Source of the DNA: Antedon mediterranea
Lineage: Eukaryota > Echinodermata > Crinoidea > Comatulida > Antedonidae
Assembly: GCF_964355755.1 (NCBI RefSeq)
Contig: NC_092674.1
Coordinates: 23,402,001 to 23,462,000, forward strand
Length of the DNA stretch: 60,000 nt
Reading direction: 5' to 3'
In this document: positions 31,601 to 41,720 of the stretch, one piece after another
Layout: each line of letters opens with the position of its first letter
Numbering within the stretch: the first letter of the stretch is position 1
Translations under genes and position numbers: made by a program
The notes under the pieces: generated by a model
The model's database searches: none
Told to the model about the DNA's origin: nothing
The model's input: only the letters and a program-made list of their open reading frames with translations

Positions 31601-32299
31601 AACATACGATAAGAATGACGTAGGTTATCATACCGTATTTGGCTATATGGGGCGGGCGGTATGTAAATATGGATTTCGAATCAACCAATGATCATTTTGT
31701 TTCAAAATGAAAGAGATCGAGTACGTAGGCCTACCAGTGCTTAATGTACGATCGAGACTGTTGAAATATAAAATAGTAATGCCAAGTTGTTTTGTTTATT
31801 AATTGTTTAGTCCTTGGCCTAGGCCTCTTTCGTAGGTCCTACTCAACTCGCACGTATGACCTGCCAAAGGCCAACATACCACCGGCACACAACAGGGCTA
31901 CACCACCACACAGAACAGGACAGGGTCTGGGTGGGAATTAAATCAAAATTATCTCCACGTAATAAATGATCCATTCAATGTTTGATTTGCGGAGAAGCTA
32001 GCCTATCATATATCAAGACGAGTTTTCATGTTTCAAAGATCCCATCAAATGTTTACCAGTACCAGACTACTAGGCATATAAAATAATTTCTAGCCTTCAG
32101 AACTTTCATAAATGTACCCAAGTACACATTGTCTAAACGTAACATAGCGCATGCGCATCATCTTATTTGTTGAGTCTTTGACATTCTTAAATATGAATAT
32201 TTAAATGGTGTACGAGAGAGTAGCCAATCGCATGCAGCTGAAACTAGTCAACCGGATAATCGTATGCACCAAGAATTCTTGGTGTCAAACCACGTGACT

Positions 32300-32425
32300 T
32301 GTGCGTGTTTCCCCAGACGGAGTATCCAAAATCAAGTAGTATACGTATGAAACGCCATATGTGCCAAAATATTTATCTTTTAACTAATATTAAGACAAAA
32401 CTCCGTCTGGAACCCAGACTAGACG
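32300..32425 (+). repeat. Dispersed repeat family D, copy 4 (right part)
   Basis: GTATACGTATGAAACGCCAT, GTGCCAAAATATTTATC and CTCCGTCTGGAACCCAGACT match 5283-5380. CCAGACGGAGT at ~32314 is the inverse of ACTCCGTCTGG near 32400, so this copy can fold. Confidence 0.65.
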
Positions 32426-32644
32426 TCACGGTACGATACCTCAAAAGTCTAAGAACACAATAGCCTAAATTATACACACAATACACACAACATATTTACA
32501 ACATACCTACAACAATGGCTTTTACAAAACCTTGACCACACTTGAATGAATTATTTAGAGTTGTGCATGATTAATTTTAGGGCAAGTAGGATCATTAACT
32601 ATACATTATAGTATTATATTTTTAGAAAAATAGTGGCGGTTACT

Positions 32645-32955
32645 TTTTTTTTTTTTAAACCATATTTAATGAGGGTGATCCATCCAGCTATTGCTGATCA
32701 TTAGGGACCCTGAGCGGTTCAAAAGACAAACATATAGGCCTACACAAGATCCTCTACATAAGCAAAGTCTTATTACAAGTCTTTGGGAGTGGAGTAATTT
32801 GGTCCTTAGACAAAATCCTGACATGTGACGGGACTTGAACCCAGGACCCTTGGAGTGGTAGCCAAGCATCATACTGTGGGGTGAACAACCTATTAAAAAG
32901 CCAAGCATCATAACCACCAAGCCACAACTCCACTCCATACTAATATTTGTGACGA
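32645..32955 (-). mobile_element. tRNA-derived SINE with LINE-like tail
   Basis: On the minus strand a pol III A box (TGGCTTGGTGGTTA) and B box (GGTTCAAGTCC) lie in tRNA-like spacing once an internal insertion is discounted. The body leads to GATCAGCAATAGCTGGATGG / ATCACCCTCATTAAATATGG and a poly(A) tail (T-run at 32647-32656). The 3' block resembles the LINE UTR at 29.65-29.72 kb. Between the boxes TATGATGCTTGGCT is duplicated around a foreign ~20-bp segment. Confidence 0.8.
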
Positions 32956-32984
32956 AAAACAGCAAGCTAAAAAGTAGCATTAGG

Positions 32985-33355
32985 GTTGGTGAGTACCCTG
33001 CCAAAATACGCAAATTGAGGGCGCTATGCTTTGCCAAAATACGCAAATCATGCCAAAATACTCAAATTGAGGGCGCTATGCTTTGCCAAAATACGCAAAT
33101 CATGCCAAAATACGCAAATTGAGGGCGCTATGCCTTGCCAAAATACGCAAATCTGCTTTGCCAAAATACGCAAAACATGCCAAAATACGCAAATCTGCTT
33201 TGCCAAAATACACAAATCATGCGAATTTTGGCAAAGCATAGCGCCCTCAATTTGCGTATTTTGGCATGATTTGCGTATTTTGGCAAAGCATAGCGCCCTC
33301 AATTTGAGTATTTTTGCAATTTTTTGGCGTATTTTGGCATGATGCTCACCAACCC
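32985..33355. mobile_element. Foldback element built of CCAAAATACGCAAA repeats
   Basis: The ends GGGTTGGTGAGTA and TGCTCACCAACCC are inverted. Inside, direct repeats of TGCCAAAATACGCAAAT and GAGGGCGCTATGCTTTG fill the left arm, and their inverses (CAAAGCATAGCGCCCTC) fill the right arm with the axis near 33221. The reading frames seen on both strands are by-products of the repeat. Confidence 0.85.
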
Positions 33356-33689
33356 CACCCAAAAATACCCATCGACCAAAATGGTTGTGCAATATAATTG
33401 CACTCACATCTAGCATATACCGAATTGCACCCTTAATGACGTAATATCATCATGACCCACAATACTCCAATCAAATGAAAATAAGACTATTCAGGTGTAT
33501 TATACATTTTTTTAAACCATCACCTCTCCTTAATGGTCTATGTAATAATTTCCCCCATTGGGTCAAGTTGGGTCAAGTTGTGATGCTGAGAGTAGGCCTA
33601 CCATATTATTATTTTATTCCTTTCAGGGATACACAAGAATTCATGACGTCAGAGCGTGTGCGATAATTTGCCAATAACAGTCGAAAAGT

Positions 33690-33868
33690 TGAACGCGGCT
33701 CTCCGACTGAGAAAGGAGCTCTTTTATATCTCCGTAGTAGGCCAATTTTTAAGTGTTTAAATTTTAAATGTAAATATGTATATGTGTGTATGATGTAGTA
33801 TGTTTAAGCGGATATTAGCCCTTGTTGGCATTTGCAACAATAAAGAAATTGAATTGAATTGAATTAAC
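33690..33868 (+). mobile_element. LINE 3' UTR with (GAATT)n tail
   Basis: CCCTTGTTGGCATTTGCAAC followed by AATAAAG and AATTGAATTGAATTGAATT is a LINE-type terminus. A similar tail, AATAAAGAATTGAATTGA, occurs at ~57330. Only the non-coding end remains. Confidence 0.55.
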
Positions 33869-34339
33869 AGTGTGATATTCTGTTTTCTTACGTTATTGGT
33901 AGCCTATATATTTTCTTTTTATGCATGTTTCGTAATCGATAAAACCACGATGAAAAGAAATAAAAGAAAAGCAATCAATATTTCTCTTAATGGACAGTAA
34001 CTCCGGGTTTAAAATGTGTATTGTTTATTATAAAATAAACAGTAGGCCTATTGATAATAGGCCTAAATACTACTACTGGCTTATTATTTTCGTCAGCAGG
34101 TAAAACAGAACGAGCGTCGAGATGATGAAATATTCCCTTTTTTAGACAGGTATACTGCGTGACTTTTCTGTATTATGTTAAGATAGAATAAGTAAATTTA
34201 AAAAAAGGAAATTTCACAATTATAACAACAACTTTATAAATATCCTTTTTTTTAAATTACATACCTAGGCCCTATTCCGGTTTCCTCAAAGAGAGTGATA
34301 TTATAATATTCTTTGGTTTCCCCCACATCTTGGTGGCGC

Positions 34340-34443
34340 TTTGTTAAATTAGTACTGGCTTTTGATTGGCTGTTGGTCTTTTATTTTATAAAAAGGCGAC
34401 ATTTTCAAAATAAATAACGCGAAACGGCAGTACGATCGGTTTG
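34340..34443 (+). promoter_or_regulatory. Candidate core promoter with short first exon
   Basis: In order: inverted CCAAT (TGATTGGCTG, ~34364), TATA box (TATAAAAA, 34387-34394), then CGCGAAA (an E2F-like site, ~34419), and CGGTTT|GTAAGT, a perfect splice donor at 34443. A transcript starting ~30 bp after the TATA box would have a 5' exon of about 25 nt. The next plus-strand gene is the kinesin, whose start codon follows a splice acceptor (ATTTACAG|, 41478), so this could be its distal promoter. That link is speculative. Confidence 0.35.
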
Positions 34444-34540
34444 TAAGTATAATCGTTACGTTGTTTACAAAATATTTATTGCAGATCGTAACATTTTGTT
34501 GTTTAGCCATCTAATTCTATAATATTACAGGACCTACCAG

Positions 34541-34785
34541 CCTACTTATTAGGGATTCCCCTGATTTAATTAGGCCTCTACTACTAGGCCTAGCTAGCTA
34601 GGCCTAGGCTACTGTACTAGGCCTAGGCCTACTAGCCTACTACCTAGGCTAGTCCTAGCCTAGCCTCCTACCTACTAGGCCTAGCCTACTAGAGGCCTAG
34701 CCTACTAGGCCCTAGTCCTAGGCTAGGCGTAGCCTTTTATTATTATCAGTAGGCCCTCTAGCTAGAGTCCAGGGCCTACTAGGTA
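34541..34785. repeat. CTAGGCCT-rich low-complexity locus (left part)
   Basis: A dense mix of CTAGGCCTAG, GCCTACTAGG and TAGGCCTAC words, largely self-complementary. It continues at 36593-36657 and 37773-38060; two transposons split what was one tract of roughly 600 bp. Confidence 0.85.
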
Positions 34786-36592
34786 GGGTGTCAGATGAAA
34801 TCGGTCGCGTCTGAAATCGGTCGCGTTTGAAATCGGTCGCGATAAAATCAACTTCCGGTATTTTGTATGGCGCGCCGCTAGAGCTATACGTTTAATGATA
34901 TCGGTCGCGTTTGAAATCGGTTGCGCTATTTTGCATGGGACGCACTACGATACATTTTTAATGAAAACGCTAATTATGTTTTTAGTTAATTTTGAATATA
35001 GAATTTCTAACTAATACTATTAACATTTTGTTTACCTCGATCGTTATTATTTTTTTAGTACAGTAGGCTTAAATATAAATATTTATCTCATTATTTATAA
35101 ATAACTTGTGTTTTCATTTTATCTTACAGGTGTCAATGAATAATTGTAATGTGTTCGTTTAGAAAATCGTTTTAAAAAGTGTTATTGAATATTGTTTAAG
35201 TTTTTGAAAAGATTAGCATGCCACTGTTTAAAGTTTTAAAAATGTTGAATTAAACAAGTAGACGCGCCTATTGCGTATTTTTTTATCACAGTTAATTACG
35301 AAACTAGTTCTATACCTGCAAGTGGATACCAGCTCAATGAGGTTTATGCAATAAAGGAAGATGATGTATGACGATGATTTTTACGTTCGATATCCGCCAC
35401 TTTTACGTGAGCATGGTTTTAGGATAATACTAATAAAATAATATGCCGTTATATATCAATCTAAACTGTACAATGATAGGCCTAGTGATTATTATAAATG
35501 TATAGAAAATATATAGAAATAAAAGATATTCAAATTAAAAACTATAGTATTGCCGAGGTATATACGTAAATTATATACATCATTTCACCATGGAACTAGG
35601 TTTCACAAAACACGTGCAGGCCTATAGATGTTTTAAACGTATGGTTATTAGTAATAGGCCTATTATACGTCATCTTTACATGTCCATGGACAATGATCGC
35701 CGTACGTGTTTTTTCCATGATTTGACACACTAGTGCGTGTTTTTTTTTAAAGGGAATCCCCGTCAGCAAAATAACGTGCAGTTAACGTCTGCATGATCAT
35801 AGAAGGCGCCATCCACGATATGATTAATGGCCTATTTCGGGGTTTATTTCAGTAACTCGCCTTTTAACGATCCGCATATAATAATCAATGTCATTTTTTA
35901 CTAGAAAATATTTTAGGCCTAAACATTAGAAATAAAAATATACACGTGATTTGCCTCAACAATATTCATTATAGGCCTAAACTTAATATTATCCTACATA
36001 ACGTACGGACATAAATAAAATAAAAATTAAAATACGGTAAGGTAATCCTATAGTAAGTTTTTAACGACATGGATATGATATATCTGCCACAGTATGCATA
36101 AGTATAAAAATGGATACGCTGGCTTTACGGGCTATATATTGTTTGATTAATAAAAGACACAGACGTATATTCTCTATATAATATATTAATTACACAGTAC
36201 ATAATAAAATAGAGGTAAATTATTATATGCCTAATAAAATATTTAAACGTGTTTAGAAATGGCCATTTAGAAAAGACACAGTCCTTCTTCTCCGAGACAT
36301 GTGAAATAAAAAAAAAATGATAATAAATATTTATTAACCAAAATAAAAAATATCCACATAAATAATCTAGTTCCTAAAAAATATCAATTAAATAAACTAT
36401 ATAAACGAAGAAAATGTATATCCCGCTAGCATGCATCTCGCTCCATACAAAATAGCGCGACCGATTTCAAACGCGACCGATTTCAAACGTATAGCTCTAG
36501 CGGCGCGCCATACAAAATACCGGAAGTTGATTTTATCGCGACCGATTTCAAACGCGACCGATTTCAGACGCGACCGATTTCATCGTAAACCC
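34786..36592. mobile_element. TA-flanked DNA transposon, ~170-bp TIRs with GAAATCGGTCGCG repeats
   Basis: The ends GGGTGTCAGATGAAATCGG and (inverted) GGGTTTACGATGAAATCGG are flanked by TA on both sides. The arms (34786-34960; 36420-36592) match almost completely and each contains four or five copies of TGAAATCGGTCGCG, plus CTTCCGGTATTTTGTATGG and GGCGCGCCGCTAGAGCTATA. The 1.45-kb interior is AT-rich with no transposase. The TA duplication suggests a Tc1/mariner-type or other TA-targeting transposase; long repeat-bearing arms are less usual there. Confidence 0.85.
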
Positions 36593-36657
36593 TAGGTAGA
36601 AAGCCACCTCTAGCCTACCTACCTAGGCTAGCCTAGTCCTAGTACTCCTGCCTGGCT

Positions 36658-37772
36658 GCGATTTTTTTTTTCGTACATAAGTTAGGGACCCCTCATGAAA
36701 CGTCACAAAATAAACATGAATAATTCATCAGTTAAATTTGTTGTTCCGTGTGCACCCAAGCGTATAGCAACAAGAAGTGATTACACAACTGCGATACGAT
36801 ACTTTCTACAGTAGGCCTAGGATTCTAAGTCAATTCACGTGATTGCCTTCGCGCACTCTTCTTCACACAAAATGTGTCGAGTCGAGGCTAATCGACAGCT
36901 AGGCAAGACATTAAACTAAGTAGTAATTCATTGGACGTAGCCCAAAGAAAGCTTAGACCCACAAGAATAAAGAATGTGTATAATTTGTGTACTGTATTTT
37001 TTTAATTCTGCTATTTTATTATCAAACAATATGCATGCAGGGAATAATTTCGCCAGTGTAGCATAGCAAAAAGCTATACAAAACAACCTTTTTGCTACAG
37101 ATTTTTAAAATTGTGTAGCAAAAAATACAATACAAAACTATGTTTCTCAACTCAAAAATCAGTTTGATTAGCAATATTGCTAAACAAAATTTAAAAATGA
37201 AATTTTTCCCTGGCATGTACTCAAAGGAACTTTAAAAATGCGCGTATATGAACACATGAGATGGGAAGATTTGACCCACGAGAATAAAAAATGTATTTTT
37301 GTGTAATGTTTATTGTTTAATTTTGCTGACTTATTACTCGGATTGTGTCATACCAAAGATAGTGTAACTATCTTTGGTCATACCTAACACACACACACGT
37401 CACACAACACACCCACACAGCTACTACTAGAATAGACATGGGTTTAGAGACTAATAATTAGGCCTAATAGTATTAATAGAAACTATAATTTTAACACGTA
37501 ATTCTTTAGTAATAAATTATATTAAAAACACCATAAACTAAAGGCTGATTATTTCGACAATCCACACAAAACGCCGCTATTCTTCTATGAAATCGCACGC
37601 CGCAACAACAGCGGAGATAGGCCTAGAATCGTACCGCACTTGTGTAATCACTTCTTGTTGCTATACGCTTGGGTGCACACGGAACAAAACAATTTAACTG
37701 ATGAATTATTCATGTTTATTTTGTGACGTTTCATGAGGGGGTCCCCAACTTATGTACGAAAAAAAAAATCGC
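36658..37772. mobile_element. DNA transposon with ~140-bp TIRs and 9-bp target duplication (Mutator-like)
   Basis: TGCCTGGCT is repeated at 36649-36657 and 37773-37781. The element begins GCGATTTTTTTTTTCGTACA and ends in its inverse; the arms continue through AAGTTAGGGACCCC, ATGAAACGTCACAAAATAAA and GTGTGCACCCAAGCGTATAG to about 140 bp. The interior lacks a transposase ORF. A 9-bp duplication with long TIRs fits Mutator-like or Merlin-type elements. A perfect hairpin (ACCAAAGATAG / CTATCTTTGGT) lies inside at ~37352-37377. Confidence 0.88.
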
Positions 37773-38058
37773 TGCCTGGCTACCTAACCTACCTACCTAG
37801 TAGGCTAGAACCACCAGTCAGTAGCTATCTAGCCTAGGGTAGCTAGCTAGGGCCTATGCTCACGCTAATCTTTCGCAAATTGCAATTGGAGTCATTTTGC
37901 CAAAAAAAAACTTGCGAAAATAATTGTTCCTTAACATTTTGACTGCCAGAGAGAGGTTTTTCCAGTTAGAAACTGCCCAATTCAGGCCTAAAGTTGGTCC
38001 GGAACCGTTTTACGACTAGGCCTAGGCTAGCTTAATACTACTAGCCTAGCTAGTAAAC

Positions 38059-39600
38059 TGATTTATTTCATTTCATTTATTTATTCGATCAACAAAACAT
38101 ATATACAATGTACAAAGATGAAATTGGCCAGGGACTGCTAAAGTAATATAATTACTGTAACTACAAGACAAGAGTCAGCAGTCCCATGATCTTAACTAAA
38201 ATAAATATATACCGTATATTTCGGTGTATAAGTCGCACCTGTGTATAAGACGCACCCCCAACTGAGAGTAAAATATCGGTATTTTTTATATCGTCGATGT
38301 ATAAGACGCACCTTATATTTCATCAAAACAATGTTTTTTTAAATTGTAATCAATATTATTGTAATAATATATTTTGTTATATCTACAACGGCGTCCTTTA
38401 TTTAGGTTTTTTCTTACCTAGGCTCGGCCGCGCCCAGCCTCAACAAGTTCTTTCTAACTTGTTATTCATGAGTTTCGTGTTTCATGACCGTGTGTGTAAC
38501 ACGCACGTGTGTGGGCTAGCCTCGCTCGATCATTTCGAGAGGGCGCACGTTTTCACGGACAATCGTATTCGATTAGTATCTATGTATCCGAGAAGTGTGT
38601 ACGCTAGGTCCATGCTATAATCACCTGGAGAATATACTAGTCGAATACCGTACACCATGTGCCACCAAAAGAAGGGCTTGCGCTTGGGGTACGGCGATCG
38701 TGCGTATAACTACTGTATAAATAAATACTATTCCAATCGTACGACGTAAACGTTTACAAATGATATTTTATCGGAGCGCCATAATGAACAAATCTTTTCA
38801 TCATATTTAGTATAACATCATGCTAAAATGACTTGAAAACTAGGCCTAGGCAGAAGCAGGTTGCCGTTACGTTAGTTAGTTACTGTAGCTAGGCCTAGCC
38901 TACTCAGGCCTAGAAAACGAGGTGACGATAGCCTAGGCCTATGTACAATCTGTGTGGTGAGGCATTTATGTTCAGTGTATAAGACGCACCCTTAATTTAG
39001 AGGTCAAATTTGCGTGTCAAAAGTGCGACTTATACACCGAAATATACGGTAGTTTTATAAACAAATAAAGTATAGAGCTGTGAGTATACAGAAAAAAAAA
39101 CCAAATATGATTCAAAAAAATTTAATTAAAAATACAAAAATAAAAAATTTTAAATTATAATGATAAGATAATTATCATTAAGGAAAGAGTCAATAGATGA
39201 TAAAAGATGAGGAAAAGATTCAATAACACTAACAGCTAATTGGCGTAATGTGGAAGGTAACTGAGACCAAAGCTTAGGGAAGCGGTTTATAGGAGAATTA
39301 CGAAGGGCCAGAGTTCGAGAAAAGCTGAGATGATTAAAAGTGAGGTCTTCAGTATGTCTAGGATAGGTAGTGAGATTCTGGATGACAGAAGAGCAGTCAG
39401 TAAAGCCATAAAGACATTTAAAAATAAAGTGAAAAAGGATTTTGTTGCAACGGTTTTCAAGAGACATTAGGTTAAAAGATTTTAACCTGGTAAGGTTGAT
39501 AATATCCATACCATTTCTAAACAAGTTTGTTGCGTGAAACTCGGTCACTTTCAGTAAAACACCAAAACAATTAGGGTATACATACAATAATAAAAACAAA
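38059..39600 (-). pseudogene. LINE 3' end, split by a MITE
   Basis: The minus strand from 39600 encodes a LINE C-terminus (LENRCNKILFHFIFKCLYGF, NHLSFSRTLALRNS, RFPKLWSQLPSTLRQL). The 3' UTR follows to 39052 and resumes at 38209, ending near 38059 in GAATAAATAAATGAAATGAA. The 838-bp gap is a TA-flanked MITE. Confidence 0.7.
38212..39049. mobile_element. TA-flanked MITE (CCGTATATTTCGGTGTATAA family)
   Basis: CCGTATATTTCGGTGTATAA GTCGCAC at the left is exactly inverted at the right end (positions 39023-39049), with TA on each side (38210-38211; 39050-39051). Subterminal GTGTATAAGACGCACC repeats occur at both ends. The 107-codon frame inside has no known domain. TA duplication suggests Tc1/mariner-type mobilisation. 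Confidence 0.88.
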
Positions 39601-39852
39601 TGACTCCCATTATTTTTTATTCAGATAACAAACAAACATGTCAATCCACAAAAACCTTTGTAATGCTTCGGCGGCATAGCCAGCACGCGACCAATACACA
39701 ATGCGCCATTGTGTACCATTTTGACAGTCCGTAACCAGATTAGTTACTTTCAAATAGTAAAATATTGACGGTCCAGACCGAATATAGTGTCCATATTTAT
39801 AGTATCCAATAATAATTACCCTATTACCGGATTTTGTAAAAAAAACGTGAAA

Positions 39853-40018
39853 CACGAAGATCTTCGTGTTGGGCAGTCAAGCGTTGTGTTTCCAAACACG
39901 AAGATCTTCGTGTTTGGCAATCAAGCGTTGTGTTTCCAAACACGAAGATCTTCGTGTTTGGCAGTCAAGCGTTGTGTTTCCAAACACAAAGATCTTCGTG
40001 TTTGGCAGTCAAAGTGTT
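39853..40018 (+). repeat. 44-bp minisatellite, each unit a perfect palindrome
   Basis: Units start at 39853, 39897, 39941 and 39985 (exact 44-bp period). The unit joins CACGAAGATCTTCGTG, GGCAGTCAAGCG and TTGTGTTTCC. Across unit joints a 26-bp palindrome centred on AAGATCTT is perfect at 39892-39917 and 39936-39961, and has one mismatch at 39980-40005. Confidence 0.95.
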
Positions 40019-40600
40019 AAGGGCCAGGTGCGGGCAAAAAATTTCTATTGATCATACATTCTAATAATTATCGATCTATAGTTTCCCCTATGTTTTATAA
40101 TTTTTGGGATTTTAGTTTTGTTATACGAGCTTGTTGAAAACAAGCACTTTCTTATCAGTGGGGGGAAAGTTCAAATTGCACAGTAAAATCTCTATTCTTT
40201 TGTACACAAATTTTGTAAATAGAGAGGCATTTTAAAAAGCTATGAAAAGTAAACGGTGTGATAAAAAGTGTTATCAGATGACTAAATATAGGTAATATAA
40301 CTTGAATTTTACATTTCTGGTATTTTTATTCAACTTCAGATTTTTATTTTCATGCTATAGCAAAAATTATCCACCGTATATCCACCATCTTTTTTACCTT
40401 ACCTTAGGTTAAACTACCTAACTACTGAAAAAAATTCTTCCTGTTTTTTTATGGCAGAATTTGGCCAAATTTTGTATTTGACCATATTAAGGGAAATTCA
40501 TGTTTTTTCGTCTTGATTTCTGTTAAAAATATTTGATTATGTACAATTAATCAGATATTATATTTAAAATTCATGCCTGTATCTGAGCTTTAAAAACTCA
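40019..40600 (+). repeat. Dispersed repeat family G, copy 2
   Basis: Homologous to 24128-24560 (see that entry), without the two TAGGCCTA octamers. It begins right after the palindromic minisatellite. Confidence 0.85.
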
Positions 40601-40679
40601 AACTTCATCCGCCTAGGCTTCAAATATTAAAGTTTTATGTAAACCACAACGACTTCGCCGCCGTCGCCAGCCTATAATA

Positions 40680-40990
40680 AGTGACAGCGATGTACTAGCG
40701 CTACTTGCCATCAACAACGTTTTTTCCGCGTCACTCAAATAAATTAAACAAGTTTTCCGCTAGGAGGCGCCTATTAATTGTACAGGCGTGTAGTAAATCG
40801 CGTTAAATCTGTAAATGTACACGCGCCCGACTAAGGAGAATTTATTTTATGATGTGCAGTAATTGTAATTACAAACAAACAAACTGCGCATGTTTACAGA
40901 TGCAAATATCGCGCAATAACAAACATGCTGCATGAACATTACGACGTCGTTGTAGTTCGTTTGTGGTGGGTTACGATGTTTTCGCGAGTG
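40680..40990 (+). promoter_or_regulatory. Possible proximal promoter of the kinesin gene
   Basis: CpG-richer than its surroundings, with ATATCGCGCAAT (~40906) and TTTTCGCG (40979-40986), both E2F-like sites, as expected for a mitotic gene. No TATA box or start site is clear. The kinesin ATG follows a splice acceptor at 41478, so an upstream 5' UTR exon is expected somewhere here or further left. Confidence 0.3.
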
Positions 40991-41488
40991 AATAAAAAGC
41001 ATATACAACTCAAACAAAAACTATTTAATAATTATATTTTTTGTGATGAAAAACTTTATCCAGGCTGGCTGCATATGCTGATAATCGATAGAGGAGGCCT
41101 GACGCCGATCATACATGACTCGGCCGTGACATAGATAGTCAATTATTGAGTAGGCCTCAGTAGGCTGCAGTAGATAGGCCTAATATTTTTTAATGCGGTC
41201 ATGTTTTATTTGTATTTTAATCACAAATTTTGAATGAATAAAAATAAAAACAATACAAGACAACCTACATAGGCTCTGTGGCTAAGAAGGTTTAGGCCTA
41301 ACTCATATTTTCACAGACAAAGCGAATTTAACTATGCCTAAGAGGAAATCTTTTTATCAATTTTATTATCTTGCATATATTTAACTTCATCCTTTTTTCT
41401 CATTGCATTTCCTAACAAATTGCAAATATAAAAATTCAACACTTAACAATAGCTCGTTCCTCTATCAATCATTTACAGGAGTTTTACA

Positions 41489-41720
41489 ATGGCGCAACCC
41501 AAAGACATTCCAGTGCGTGTGGCACTTCGTTCTCGCCCTCTAGTGCCAAAAGAGATTGGTGAAGGTTGCCAGGAATGCCTGCAATTTATCCACAGCAATG
41601 AACAGGTCGTATTGGGTAACAACAAAGCGTTTACATATGACTTTGTCTTCAGCAAAGACACTGAGCAAGAAGAGGTTTACACCAAGGCTGTAAAACCACT
41701 TGTTGATGGAATCTTTAAAG
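41489..41720 (+). CDS. KIF4: KIF4 exon 1 (start codon, beta1 of motor)
   Basis: ATG at 41489 begins [20 protein letters not shown], the usual N-terminus of KIF4-type motors. The acceptor ATTTACAG| at 41478 implies an upstream 5' UTR exon. It ends GGAATCTTTAAAG|GTAACC with one base of the Gly codon. Confidence 0.95.

Noticed and set aside
32820-32955. A functional tRNA gene on the minus strand
   Set aside because: The A-to-B spacing is disrupted by an insertion and the sequence continues into a SINE body and tail.
33031-33416. Frames of ~100-125 codons with CQNTQI/AKIRK-type repeats on both strands
   Set aside because: They arise from the CCAAAATACGCAAA foldback repeat; no start context, splice sites or domain.
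38297-38620. 107-codon plus-strand protein
   Set aside because: It lies wholly inside a TA-flanked MITE and has no domain or conserved pattern.
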